From positions 1,104,501-1,168,500 of the forward strand of contig WPIO01000032.1 in assembly GCA_009760855.2 (NCBI GenBank): 64,000 nt of DNA, in the 5' to 3' direction. Below are positions 1 through 9,255 of the stretch, piece after piece; position 1 is the first letter of the stretch; each line of letters opens with the position of its first letter. The notes under the pieces were generated by a model. That model worked only from the letters and a program-made list of their open reading frames with translations, had not been told where the DNA came from and searched no databases. A program made the position numbers and the translations under genes. Source of the stretch: Cristatella mucedo. Taxonomy: Eukaryota > Bryozoa > Phylactolaemata > Cristatellidae.

Positions 1-486
1 TCTCTCTGCAAAATATTTTCGTGATGGAACAGTGTAACGCCTCTCTAAAACTCCCATGAGTTCAACAAAGCCTGCCTTCTCAACAATCTGAACCGGTTGC
101 ATATCTGTTATTATCATCTTAGCAATGGCACGGCGAATTCTCACTGATGAGCTGTTATTGATATCCCATACTTTCATGCATGCAACTTGTTCGGGAATCG
201 TTTTCTGGATCATGACTTTGCCTATTGCACCAGGTGTAACATTCGGCAGTGCTGCAGTTTCAGCCTTCTTCTTTGCATTAGCAATTTTGGTTTGCATTTC
301 GTTGTATTCTTTATAATGTTTTGAGCGAAGATGTGTCAGCATGGCCGAAGTTGAAAATTTTTTGGGCTCATCTGGTTTACCACGTGACAAGATGCTTGGA
401 CACAGCAAACACTGGGATTTTGAGCTGTCACCGTCCTTTTCTCTGAAGTATTCCCAAACTGGACTGTTTTTCATTTTGTCTGTCAT
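1..486 (-). CDS. BED zinc-finger hAT transposase, N-terminal part (ZBED-like)
   Basis: The frame is open for 162 codons from the ATG at 486-484 to the window edge, with no stop or frameshift. An N-terminal BED finger is visible: a W-E-Y-F motif near residues 11-14, Cys26 and Cys29 (CLLC), then His52 and His57 in THLRSKH. Further on, AGFVELMGVLERRYTVPSRK (about residues 137-156) matches the hAT transposase segment where a Pro-Ser-Arg follows the tyrosine of a 'RY.VPSR' motif. The protein would bind its own transposon ends through the BED finger and catalyse cut-and-paste transposition. The catalytic DDE residues and dimerisation domain lie beyond the left edge. An intact frame hints at a young copy, or at a domesticated ZBED gene. 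The hAT terminus at 1341 favours a transposon. Confidence 0.85.
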   Translation of the reverse strand, partial: MTDKMKNSPVWEYFREKDGDSSKSQCLLCPSILSRGKPDEPKKFSTSAMLTHLRSKHYKEYNEMQTKIANAKKKAETAALPNVTPGAIGKVMIQKTIPEQVACMKVWDINNSSSVRIRRAIAKMIITDMQPVQIVEKAGFVELMGVLERRYTVPSRKYFAER

Positions 487-1247
487 CTAGTTAAAAATAA
501 AACACAATTAAAAGACTTTTGGATTTATTTATAAGGCCGCCCTTTACGCGTATAGCCAGCAATTTATGCGCACTGCACGCACACACACGCATTCTCCACG
601 GCAGTCACACTGACCTGGTCCTATGTACAGAATTCAAATACGTGAATGCAGCCCCGTTTTAGGTTACGTACTTCAGCGGGGCGCGATTAACTGCCAAAAG
701 CTGTCGCGGCACACCAGACCAGCCAAAATGTGTTCAGTGACTTCTGTAGTGACGCGGTCTGGCGCTAGCAACACTGCGCACTACGCAAAACTCAAATTTC
801 GGAAAAAAGCGCAAAAGATATACAGTGCTAGTGGTGTTGTTACCTGCACGGATTTGCAAGTTGTCTCGCCTTGGCTGCAGAGTGACTGCTATTGCAATGA
901 AGGTATACCGTGAAGAAGTTCCGCACGCTTCCGCCAAGTGCGGCTTCGTGAGACCAAATGCACTGCGAACGAATCTATGGTGCGGCCTGACCGACGACGG
1001 GCTGCCGCTCGCAGCGTTCCGCTCTGACGTCTGAGAATCTAACCGTGCTCGGAAACGTTCCGCCGCGAGCCGAGGTCAAAACCATGTCGTTACGACCTGA
1101 CGTCGGAGTGCTCAATCAGCGTCTGAACGTCCTCTCGGCCTCCCCACCCTCTCCCGACGCAGAGCGCAGGGACGTCGGGCCAGCTCCTTCCCCTTATAAA
1201 TGGAACGAGTAATATATTCAACCAAAATTCGAAAAATCCGGCCAAAT

Positions 1248-1325
1248 CCGGCCAAGTTTTGGCCGGAGCCGGAGCCGGAGCCGGATTTGTAAATTGGCCG
1301 GAATTCGGCCGGAGCCGGAGCCGAA
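1248..1325. repeat. GGAGCC hexamer array in hAT subterminal region
   Basis: Short runs of GGAGCC (minus strand GGCTCC) occur at about 1263-1285 and 1311-1323, separated by GGCCGGAATTC-like units. They lie just inside the hAT terminus and may be transposase-binding subterminal repeats. Confidence 0.7.
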
Positions 1326-1692
1326 TTCCGGTACAGCCCTAATTCCTGCACCAGCAAATTACTTCAATCACAGCTAACTTCGATAGACCATTAATTCCAT
1401 TGCAAGTGATATGCACACGAGAGGCAACGACACACTCGAAAAGCAGTTGGAAAAGTTTACTAGAGCTCAAGTGCATCGACCACGTGCAGTGATCCAGTGA
1501 TTGTACAGGAATGTTTGCACTAGGTGCCTAAAAGCCTCTGTGGCCTATCCCCATAGACCTATGTCATATCATGTCTTTCTGGCACCACAGCCAACCATAA
1601 ATGATTCAAAACATACTGGAAATGCATGGCATTTTTATCACAAGCCAACTCAATCCCTACTAATTAACCAAGCATTGCCGTGCAAGGATTCA

Positions 1693-1862
1693 TAGGTGAG
1701 CCGTGATGGCACTGAGGTGGTTGCTCTTCACGACCTGGGACCCAAGGGCGTGGGTTCGAATCCTGCTGTAGGCAATCCTTTATTGCCTCTGCAAGCACTG
1801 GTTGTAGCCTTTAAGACTCTTCCACCACTGTACAAAAAGAGGCTGTTAAATCAGCTAGTATT
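1693..1862 (+). mobile_element. SINE-A copy (tRNA-derived)
   Basis: The head resembles a tRNA, with an A-box-like TGGCACTGAGGTGGTTGCT and a perfect B box GGTTCGAATCC. It is followed by the hairpin GGCAAT-CCTTT-ATTGCC and ends in a family-specific tail AGAGGCTGTTAAATCAGCTAG. It is not a tRNA gene because the acceptor and anticodon arms do not fold and the body continues for another 100 bp. This is the clearest copy of the family in the window. Confidence 0.75.
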
Positions 1863-2086
1863 GACCTCTACTACTAGACTATCGGTCCAGTTTACCGAAC
1901 AACAATTCAACTGCTGGCACAGCTACAAGCAGATCTACCAGATTTGAACATGACATGACTGTCTTATCGTTCTTCAGCAGCTCAATACTACCTTGCAGGC
2001 AGAAGGTCAAAATTAATCGACATACACTGTCTTTACAAATGCAAGCACTGCTACAGATATGGCTAAAACGAATCTGGACTATGACA

Positions 2087-3970
2087 ATAATAATAACAAT
2101 GATAATACATTTGTATAGGACAACTGAACCTCTTTCTATGCACTTTATAGATGCTGTACAGAAAGCATTCCCAAATAATTGGTGGTAACATCAGCAAGCA
2201 GCAGGCACAGTATAGGCATTTATATGCACACAGGACGAATAACAAAGACCCACTCAATGCTGTGATAAACAGGTATGTTTTAAGCTTCTTTTTTAAATAT
2301 ATTTATGTCAGGGGACGTTGTGAGGTGCGTCCTGAGTGAGTTCTGGGCTTTGGGAGCATACGAATTAAAGGCAGGGTCTCCAAGGGTTTTCAGGCTCGTA
2401 TGAAGTATGGCTAAACGATTCGAGTGAGAACAGCTGTTGTACGATTCTTTGCATGGTGGGAGAGCAGCCGTGATAGGTAGGCTGAAGCCAGAGAAAGCAG
2501 GGATCTAAAAGTAAGTGACAGAACCTTGCAGCTGATGCTTGACTGTGAGCCAGGGCAGGTCGGTAAGAAGTAGTGTGCTGTAGCAACTTCAACGCTCACG
2601 ACAGACGAGCCTAGCTTCAGTTTTTCACGAACTGTAAGCAACTGATTGTACAGGCCAGTAGACCAGCAAGTAGTGAGTTACAGAAGCCGAGACGAGATGT
2701 CACAAATGTATGGACCAGTTTCGATGCAGTATCCCTGTCTAAGCAAGCCCAAATTTTAGCAACGTAATGCAGCTCAAAGAAGGCAGACGTGACTGTGGAG
2801 CTGATGTGGTCATCTACTAAAAGGTCACTGTGGAACAGGACAGCTAGATCATGTGCAGATTCAACAGGAGATATGCTGGTGGAGCCGATATTGAGCGTTA
2901 AATTTTCCAATATCTAAATCGCACTTGGTTTTCCCATAACTAGTAAGTTGGTTTGTCATCATTCAATTTTATAAAGTTTGCTGCCATCCATATGCAGATG
3001 TCATCAATGCATGCAGCAGGGAGTGTAGAGAATTCGACGTGTTCGAGGGCGGGGAGGGATCAAAGCAAAGGCACAATTGGGTGTCATCTGAATGGAAATG
3101 AGATCCTGGATTGTGCCTGGCAATCACATCGGCAAGAGGGAGAGTATAAACCATGAAAAGAAGCTGACCGAGCATGGAGCCTTGAGGTACCCCATACTAA
3201 TGTGGTTCCTCAGATGATCTTTGTCTGTTCACATCAATACTCTGGAGTCTCCCACTAAGATAGGACCTGAACAATTGCACTGCCGTACCAGTGATGCCCA
3301 GATGAGATGCGAGCAACTCAAAAAAGACTTTGTGATCAATAGTACTGACCACTGCCGAAAGATCAAGCAGAGAGACTTTACCCAAGTCTGCATTCCTGAG
3401 AAGGTCGTTATTCACCCAAAGCAATGCTGATTCTGTGGAGTGATTAGCTCTAAACAGAGACTCGAGTTTAGTTGGTGTACCACAACACGGTCCAGTGTCC
3501 AGTGTCATTGATAGGAATTGGAAAAGGAAGACTGGACGGAAGCTGCTTAAGTACTCTTGGTATAGCATTGCTTTCTTAATTAGTGGCCTAAAAACAGCCT
3601 TTTTGAAAAGTGCAGGACATGACCTGAGGCTAAGGACATATTTATTATGTTAGTTATGCACGGCAGCAGCAGTTCTAAGCATCGTAGGAGTAGGACAGTG
3701 GGAATAGGGTCTAGAGGATTAGTAGTCTTCTATGACTAGGAGATGAATTTCACGATAAGGACACTCGTGGCCTCCTTGAATGTAGACATCGAGGTAGTGC
3801 ACGGAATTGAAAAACAGAAGTCCTGTGTTGAAGTAATTGAGGGACAGGATGTAGAGGGGATGCTGCAACCTTAGGGATGGGCTCTCTGGTCTTGTCTATC
3901 TTGCTGACAATGAAGCTAGAGAAGCGATCAGCTAGGTCACCAAAAGGATCACTTGGTAAGAAGCTAACCT
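2087..3970 (-). mobile_element. L2/CR1-like LINE, 5'-truncated, degenerate
   Basis: On the minus strand, broken frames encode the reverse transcriptase and downstream region: FRANHSTESALLWVNNDL (about 3450), LLDLSAVVSTIDHK (a damaged DLSAAFDTIDH, about 3350), the [12 protein letters not shown] version of the ADD box (about 3100), NIGSTSISPVESA, DRDTASKLVHTFVTSRLGFC, and FRSLLSLASAYLS. The 3' end lies at about 2087 next to an ATT/ATA-rich tail. Upstream of the RT, sequence similar to the linker between endonuclease and RT runs to about 3970; the endonuclease is absent, consistent with 5' truncation. Several frameshifts and stops make it non-autonomous. It appears to sit in SNAPIN intron 1. Confidence 0.85.
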
Positions 3971-4771
3971 GGGATATTCAAATGAATATATATCTTATAT
4001 ATATATATCCGTCCTCCCTAACCAACAAGTGCTACTACTTTTAACCCCCAATGACCAATAATGGTAAATTAGCACCTCCCTCAAAGCAGGGCTAACAAGT
4101 TACAGAAGAAGTATCAAATATTAGTAGGTACGCAGATGATAACTGAACTGTCACAGTATACATTTTCCATACTTGGCAAGTCATTCAAAACGCCAACACG
4201 AATGAGATAATCTGCTTTGGTCATCGGTCTGCTGTGATCTGACCGATTATCCGATAGCCCTATGCTCATGTAGCCAGTTAAGTATCCAGCTTATAAAATC
4301 TTCTGAATATGATAGGCATGCTTCCATACGTTAACAGTGAGCTTACTTTGTAGGCAGGAAGCTATGTTAAGATCGGCTACTACAGAACTGCGTTTTGTAC
4401 GACTTTCAAATGAGAAATACACAGAACAAAAACTTTTAGCAACTCTGGCACATTGAAAAACAGTATTAAAGCTGCGCACAACTATTATAACAACCAAGCG
4501 GAGCAGTTCAAGCCCTATTATTTCGAAACTATAGTCAACCAAGTGCAAGCCTCTAGCAAATTTAGGCACAATTAGCGCCACAGAGTCGGTATGCACAATA
4601 CCTAATAACTGACGAATAATCGCAGGCATACTTTACCACACCCAGATATATCGACTGTACATATAACTTTGATATATCTCGGTCTGTAGTTAAGCATAGC
4701 AGCTATAGTTGCAGTCAAATGAAACACGGCTCCAGAGAAGAAAACCCTGAGCTCTGCAGGGTATTACTCAC
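3971..4771. other. Probable SNAPIN intron 1, non-repetitive part
   Basis: AT-rich sequence beginning with a short (TA)n tract near 3990-4010. A 112-codon open frame at 4291-4629 (minus) has no recognisable domain and no splice context. I see no further SNAPIN exon here. Confidence 0.4.
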
Positions 4772-4863
4772 CGAACAGAACTGACTTTTGAATCTAGAGC
4801 AGCTACCGAAGGCGCAATAACCGACATCAGGCCTTTAGTAAACTCATCCCCCGCGTTAGCCAT
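4772..4863 (-). CDS. SNAPIN: SNAPIN, first coding exon
   Basis: The ATG at 4863 opens a 30-codon frame, MANAGDEFTKGLMSVIAPSV followed by AALDSKVSSVR, that ends at a consensus donor CG|GTGAGT (intron from 4771). It aligns with the start of vertebrate SNAPIN, where G-D/R-x-F-x-x-G-L precedes P-x-V-x-x-L-D-S-x-V-x-x-V-R and then E-S-Q. SNAPIN is a small coiled-coil subunit of BLOC-1/BORC that also binds SNAP-25 and acts in lysosome and synaptic-vesicle trafficking. Only the N-terminal segment is present. The remaining exons (the ESQ-x-x-L-R coiled coil) were not found between 1342 and 4771, so they should lie past the left edge, beyond the LINE and the hAT element. The exon identification rests on about 25 aligned residues plus a good donor site. 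Confidence 0.75.
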
Positions 4864-6090
4864 TAGTCCGCCCGGCCCACCTCCGGTCGCACAAAGGTCA
4901 AATCTCAAGGCCTCTATACCGGAAATACATTCATGCGGTGAACCCTACTTGACGCAGGTCGGCGTATGCGGACAGCGCTGCCTCTGTACATTTTCTAACG
5001 AAGCTCAGCGTAGATGAACAGCTGAATTCTTATTTCGGGGTATGAATAAATATTCCCTGCAAAATTTCAGAGGAGACATGACGCATTAGAACCCTGAGAC
5101 TGGTTTATCTAGCGTCGATCCGATGGCGTCTGCCTTAGTCCTTTGCCCGTCTCCCTCCGGTATTTTCGCGATAGATTCGGCACTCTCAGGCATTTTCCCA
5201 CTGCTAGATTCAGCCCCAAGGAACAGTTACTTGGGCCGGGCTGACTAAATATCGCCTTTCCATCGTCCCTGGATTGCTCTGCGGCACTTTTGCAAAGGAT
5301 CGATCCTCAGCGTGAATGTAGCTAAAGCGGCCGACGGGCTTGGGTGACGCTACCACAGAAGCTCAAGAAAAATTTCGAAGCTGGCCGATGGTAAGCGGCC
5401 AGAGAGCATGGTTCTGCCAACTGAACTCAGTGACGGTTAGTTGAATGTAATTAGTCGTAGCCGCGCATGCGAGTGCCGCGTCTGCGGCCTAGAAACTTGA
5501 GAAGCTATATAAATACATGATAGTCTAAGATGATTCAGCTAGCGTCATACCTGCGACTAGAACTCGTGGTCTCCTGGAGGTGCTCCTGTGGATATCTAAT
5601 GTGTCCAAACATCATTATTCTGTTATCGTCTTTGTTATGCAACGTCTGTAATCCACTAGCAGCATTTAGAGCTGCTTAAAGCCATGAATATTTGTCACAG
5701 TGCTATCAGATTTAGCACTCGTTACTGGCGGTTTAGCGACCCAGTCCAGAGTCTTTTCATTACAGACGCTTGTAACTGTGCTGCTCTGCTGGAATAAAAT
5801 GTCTTGCCCGTCTCGAGTTTGTCCAAAAAACAGAATCTATTATCTTTGTCACTCACTAATTTAGAGTGACTAATGAGTCGCTAAGTAGCCTGCGGCATAA
5901 ATTGACAAGTTTAAATTGTTTTAAAGTTTTCAATCACATTTGAACTATACCAATCCACAAAAATTGCTTATACATTATATATATACATTTTATTATACTT
6001 GACTATGGCAAGATCAAACTTCTACTTGTATGACAGCCCAAGCATGCGGCTGGACTGAGAGACGTTGCTGTTCTACTAGGTTTTGGCGTA
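4864..6090. other. Upstream of SNAPIN: presumed promoter and intergenic DNA
   Basis: CpG-richer sequence (about 4840-5420) fits a SNAPIN promoter. Two overlapping short ORFs on opposite strands are present: plus 5122-5247, starting in a fair Kozak context, and a minus 35-codon frame starting at about 5192 (MPESAESIAKIPEGDGQRTK). Neither is recognised. From 5450 to 6090 I see nothing identifiable. Confidence 0.35.
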
Positions 6091-6094
6091 TGGC

Positions 6095-6240
6095 GCCTCC
6101 TTGGCTTGGCTCAGTGGTGAAGTACCTTCAATGGCCATAGTCGTGGCTCAAGCACCTATGGCATAAGCTTGTGACATCTGCAGAAATAAAGTTCTCTTAA
6201 AGTGCTATACAAATAATTAATTATTATTATTATTACCATT
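6095..6240 (+). mobile_element. SINE-B copy (tRNA head, LINE-like tail)
   Basis: It starts with GGCTTGGCTCAGTGGTGAAG (A-box-like), has a degenerate B box (CGTGGCTCAAGCACC), and ends in AAAGTTCTCTTAAAGTGCTATACAAAT followed by (ATT)n. The last part matches the 3' end of the L2-like LINEs in this window. Confidence 0.65.
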
Positions 6241-6494
6241 AGTGCAATCGTCATCATTTGCTTGGAATTTCAGTATCCATTTTGATAACTGGCTAGCGCT
6301 TGAAAGCTTAGTTTAGAAGACTCTGCTTTCACAGCTTACTTTCACTTTCCATCCCCTGCGTATTATTAGAGATTGTCTACTACGGCTCCCTGGTGCCGTC
6401 TAAGCAGGACTACATTAATTCGGCTTTGGCTAGGGGTTCCAAAAGAAAAGCCATTAATTCTCTGAAGTTGAATATGCCTATGGCTCCATGGTTG

Positions 6495-7620
6495 GAAATA
6501 AATCTCAGAGTTTTCTTTCACTTACATGCAGACGACACTCAATTGTACCTGTGCTTTGATGCCTCCCAGCTCTCTCCAGCACGTCAAATTCTCTCAACTC
6601 TTTTGCTGCATGTATTGACGACATCCACACGTAGATGGCAGCAAATTTTCTTAAATGAAATGGTGATAAAACCAACCTACTAGCTATGGGCAAACTAAGT
6701 GTGATTCAAAACTTGAAAAGGTTACTGCTCGCAATCAGCTTTGCAAGCATATATCCTGTTGAATCTGCACGAAATCTATGTGTCATATTGCAAAGTGGCC
6801 TTTCATTAGACGACCACATCAGCTCCATAGTAAAGTCTGCCTACTTTCAGCTACATAACATTGCTAAAATTTGGGATTGTTTAGACAGGGATACCACATC
6901 TAATTTGGTCCATGCATTTGCGACATCCCGTCTCGACTTCTGTAACTTACTGCTAGCTGGTCTACCGGCCTGCGAAACGAAGCACTTGCAGCTGGTGCAA
7001 AACTCTGCACCTATTCTTGTTTATCTTGAGCATCGCAGTTGCCACATCACACCACTTCTAGCTGACCTGCACTGATTCCCTGTCTAGCAAGGCAGTGACG
7101 TCAAGGTTTTGTCACACACTTTTAGGTCCCTTCATTATTTGGGTCCGGCCTACTTATCAGATCTATTCCTCCACCAGGTCAGGGATTGTGTCGCCCGCTT
7201 TTTGGAATATAATCGCTTACTTATACCTCGTGCGAACTTCAAACCCTTTGGAGACTTCGCTTTTAGTTAGCGCTTTTAGTTAGCATGCTCGCAAAACCTG
7301 GAACTCACTTCCAACCGGCGTTTCGACATCCCTTAAATTAAATTAAAAAACTAAAAACGCATCTATTTATCACAGCATTTAGTGGTTGCATGTGATTCGC
7401 CCTTTGTATGCTTAGGCGTGCTGACACTTTGCATGCTGCCAGTAGCCATATTTGCACGAGGACCATGTGCATGACGCCTCTAGCCATGTTGAGGTCGTTA
7501 TCATTGAGGGCGCTACCACTAACCACTCAATCATGCTTCATTTGCAGCAAATTTAAAGTGATAAGGAAGAGATTGAGATTGAGATTCTCTGAGGGCGTTA
7601 TAAAAATGTATTACTAGTAA
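6495..7620 (+). mobile_element. L2/CR1-like LINE, 5'-truncated
   Basis: Broken plus-strand frames start at the RT active-site region: HADDTQLYLCFD (about 6525-6560), WQQIFLNEMVIKPTY, then VESARNLCVILQSGLSLDDH, DRDTTSNLVHAFATSRLDFC and LPACETKHLQLVQNSA (6770-7010). The C-terminal part follows (FGPxYQIYS-like, 7140; KLKTHLFITAFSG-like, 7345-7380). The tail at 7560-7617 is GAAGAGATTGAGATTGAGATTCTCTGAGGGCGTTATAAA. The ADD catalytic residues remain but the frame shifts at about 6683 and 7075, so the copy is dead. Confidence 0.85.
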
Positions 7621-7679
7621 GGGATTAGAGTTTCAGCTATGCGTCTCCTTTACTGAAGGAGCTGTGATGGCTACCGATT

Positions 7680-8060
7680 GATCAATGTATATCAGCAAAA
7701 TTCTTACTTTGACTCACAAAGCCTGTCATAGCTTGGTTTCTTTATACTTAGCTGAACCGCTGTACCTATTTCAGCCTCATCGTGCCACCAGTTTATCTAC
7801 TGACAATAAATGATCAGCTCAATTCCATCGCTCACAGACTATTGGCAACGTGAGCTTCAGCTTTCACTCTGGTACTGGACTGTGGAGCTCACACAATTCT
7901 TTTTCAAAGTCATCTTCTCTCCTGCTACTGACTGTGGCAAACCATCATTTCCTGATGACCTTCACTGCTACGTGTTATCCGTTTCTTCGACTGACTTTCC
8001 TAACTTAGCTATACTTTTCCCTTTCTCTTGGTTTCGTGAGATTAAACGTGTTGACACCGT
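7680..8060 (+). mobile_element. Second LINE lineage (family 2), C-terminal fragment
   Basis: Translated pieces such as HKACHSLVSLYLAEPLYLF and FSFHSGTGLWSS resemble the post-RT end of CR1/L2-type ORF2, where a 'G-x-x-LWN-LP' motif occurs. The same 3' region recurs on the minus strand at 31.5-32.3 kb (S-A-G-P-R-L-W-S-S-L-P) and 36.5-36.8 kb. It differs in sequence from the main LINE family. Frames are broken. Confidence 0.55.
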
Positions 8061-8121
8061 ACGCGGTCCGAAAGCCGCTAACGCTTGAGCGCTCTAGATC
8101 AATCTCCAGCGTCATACCAGC

Positions 8122-8230
8122 TTAATAATAATAATCATAATACACTCGATAAAGCGCCCTCAGATAACTTAATCTTGTTCTAGGCATTTTAGATTTGCTG
8201 CAAAGGAAATACGATCGAATGCTTAGTCCC
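8122..8230 (-). mobile_element. LINE 3' tail fragment
   Basis: On the minus strand this is only the last ~100 bp of the main LINE: GCATTCGATCGTATTTCC, the CTAGAACAAGAT-TAAG-TTATCTGAGGGCGC stem-loop, and (ATT)n. It is an extremely 5'-truncated insertion. Confidence 0.7.
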
Positions 8231-8954
8231 CGTGGCTTTGTGGAGTTACGGAGATAGGTACTGATGAGACAAATATTGGCACATTCACATAAAGAAAAAC
8301 TGGGGATCTGTTCACCTCTTACCATACCAACCGACTTAACGAAGCGTTGAACTGCCATCAGCACAAAGTAGCTGTTGATTGAAACTTTACTACTTTTCCT
8401 CTGTAGTGGTGAAATACTTAAGGAAATATCAGGAGTCTTAATATTCCAACCTGTTCTGTGTGTTAGTCTATGTTGACCTAGACCAATAGCCATCGTGCAT
8501 TGAAGAAGAGGTTGATACTTACCTGTCAAAGATTTTATTGTTCTGCGAATGCTCTGAGTCTATATGATTCTTGCATTATTTGAAATGATGAGCTCTAATG
8601 TAGCCTTAATTTTTGAGCTTTGGACATTGCTTTATATAGCCACTAACAACCTAATGTGTAATAAGCGATAGGATCATGTTGTGCAATAAAGTTACAGCGA
8701 TCAGCATTGAAGGTAAACGACAGTTCAGAAACGGAGTAGCATCGCAGATGACCTCTTTGCACCCTCTCTTGTAGGTGATAGTCACGTTCTTGCCATATGA
8801 AAGTTGTATATGCCTTTTTATTTTGGTAATTTTTTGTATTATTATGCCATGTTTAGCAATACAGCATTTGAAGACGCTTATACGAAGCCATAAATCCCGA
8901 TCAGTTAATCATAGACAATTGTAACTTACTCAGGCTTTCAAAATTCGGACATAA
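8231..8954. other. Unassigned intergenic sequence
   Basis: A 135-codon open frame on the minus strand (8122-8529) starts in this stretch and runs into the LINE tail; it has no recognisable domain. Nothing else identifiable. Confidence 0.3.
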
Positions 8955-9255
8955 ACTATAATAATAATAATAATAATAATAGTGCACTTGATAAAGCGCC
9001 CTCAGAGAACTTAATCTCTTTCTAGGCGCTTTACATTTGCTGCAAAGGGAAATGCAATTGAATGGTAAGTAAAATCATGCTTGAAAAACAAACAAAATGA
9101 ATAATATGGTTAGGGGTGACATGCACAGGGTCAGCATGCAAATGTGGTTAGTGGCAGCATGCACAGTGTCAGCACGCTTAAGCACACGAAGGACGAATCA
9201 CAGGGACCCAATAAATGCTGCCCTAAATAGGTGTTTTTTTAAGTTCCTATTTTTT
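8955..9255 (-). mobile_element. L2-like LINE 3' end, 5'-truncated
   Basis: The block begins with (ATA)n at 8955-8980. It then reads, on the minus strand, the tail stem-loop, the TGCATGCTGACCCTGTGCAT unit and the last coding residues (KFKKTPI-like). The copy ends abruptly at about 9255. Confidence 0.75.

Larger units (their letters stand above)
1..1341 (-). mobile_element. hAT-superfamily DNA transposon, 5' half (runs off left edge)
   Basis: Read on the minus strand, the element starts at about 1341 with TAGGGCTGTACCGGAATTCG, a typical hAT terminal inverted repeat. A subterminal run of GGCTCC hexamers follows (about 1248-1325). The transposase reading frame starts at 486 and continues past the window edge. 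The 487-1330 stretch between terminus and ATG is CpG-rich, has no convincing ORF, and is probably the element's promoter and subterminal binding region. The 8 bp next to the terminus (1342-1349) would be one target-site duplication; its partner lies outside the window. Confidence 0.8.

Noticed and set aside
1693-1770. tRNA gene at the SINE-A heads (also 23298, 33192)
   Set aside because: A and B boxes are present but no cloverleaf with intact acceptor and anticodon arms can be drawn, and each head is followed by the same SINE body.
5122-5247. 41-codon plus ORF with fair Kozak context, divergent from SNAPIN
   Set aside because: No recognisable motif, no donor, and a similar-length ORF overlaps it on the other strand; composition reflects CpG-rich promoter DNA.
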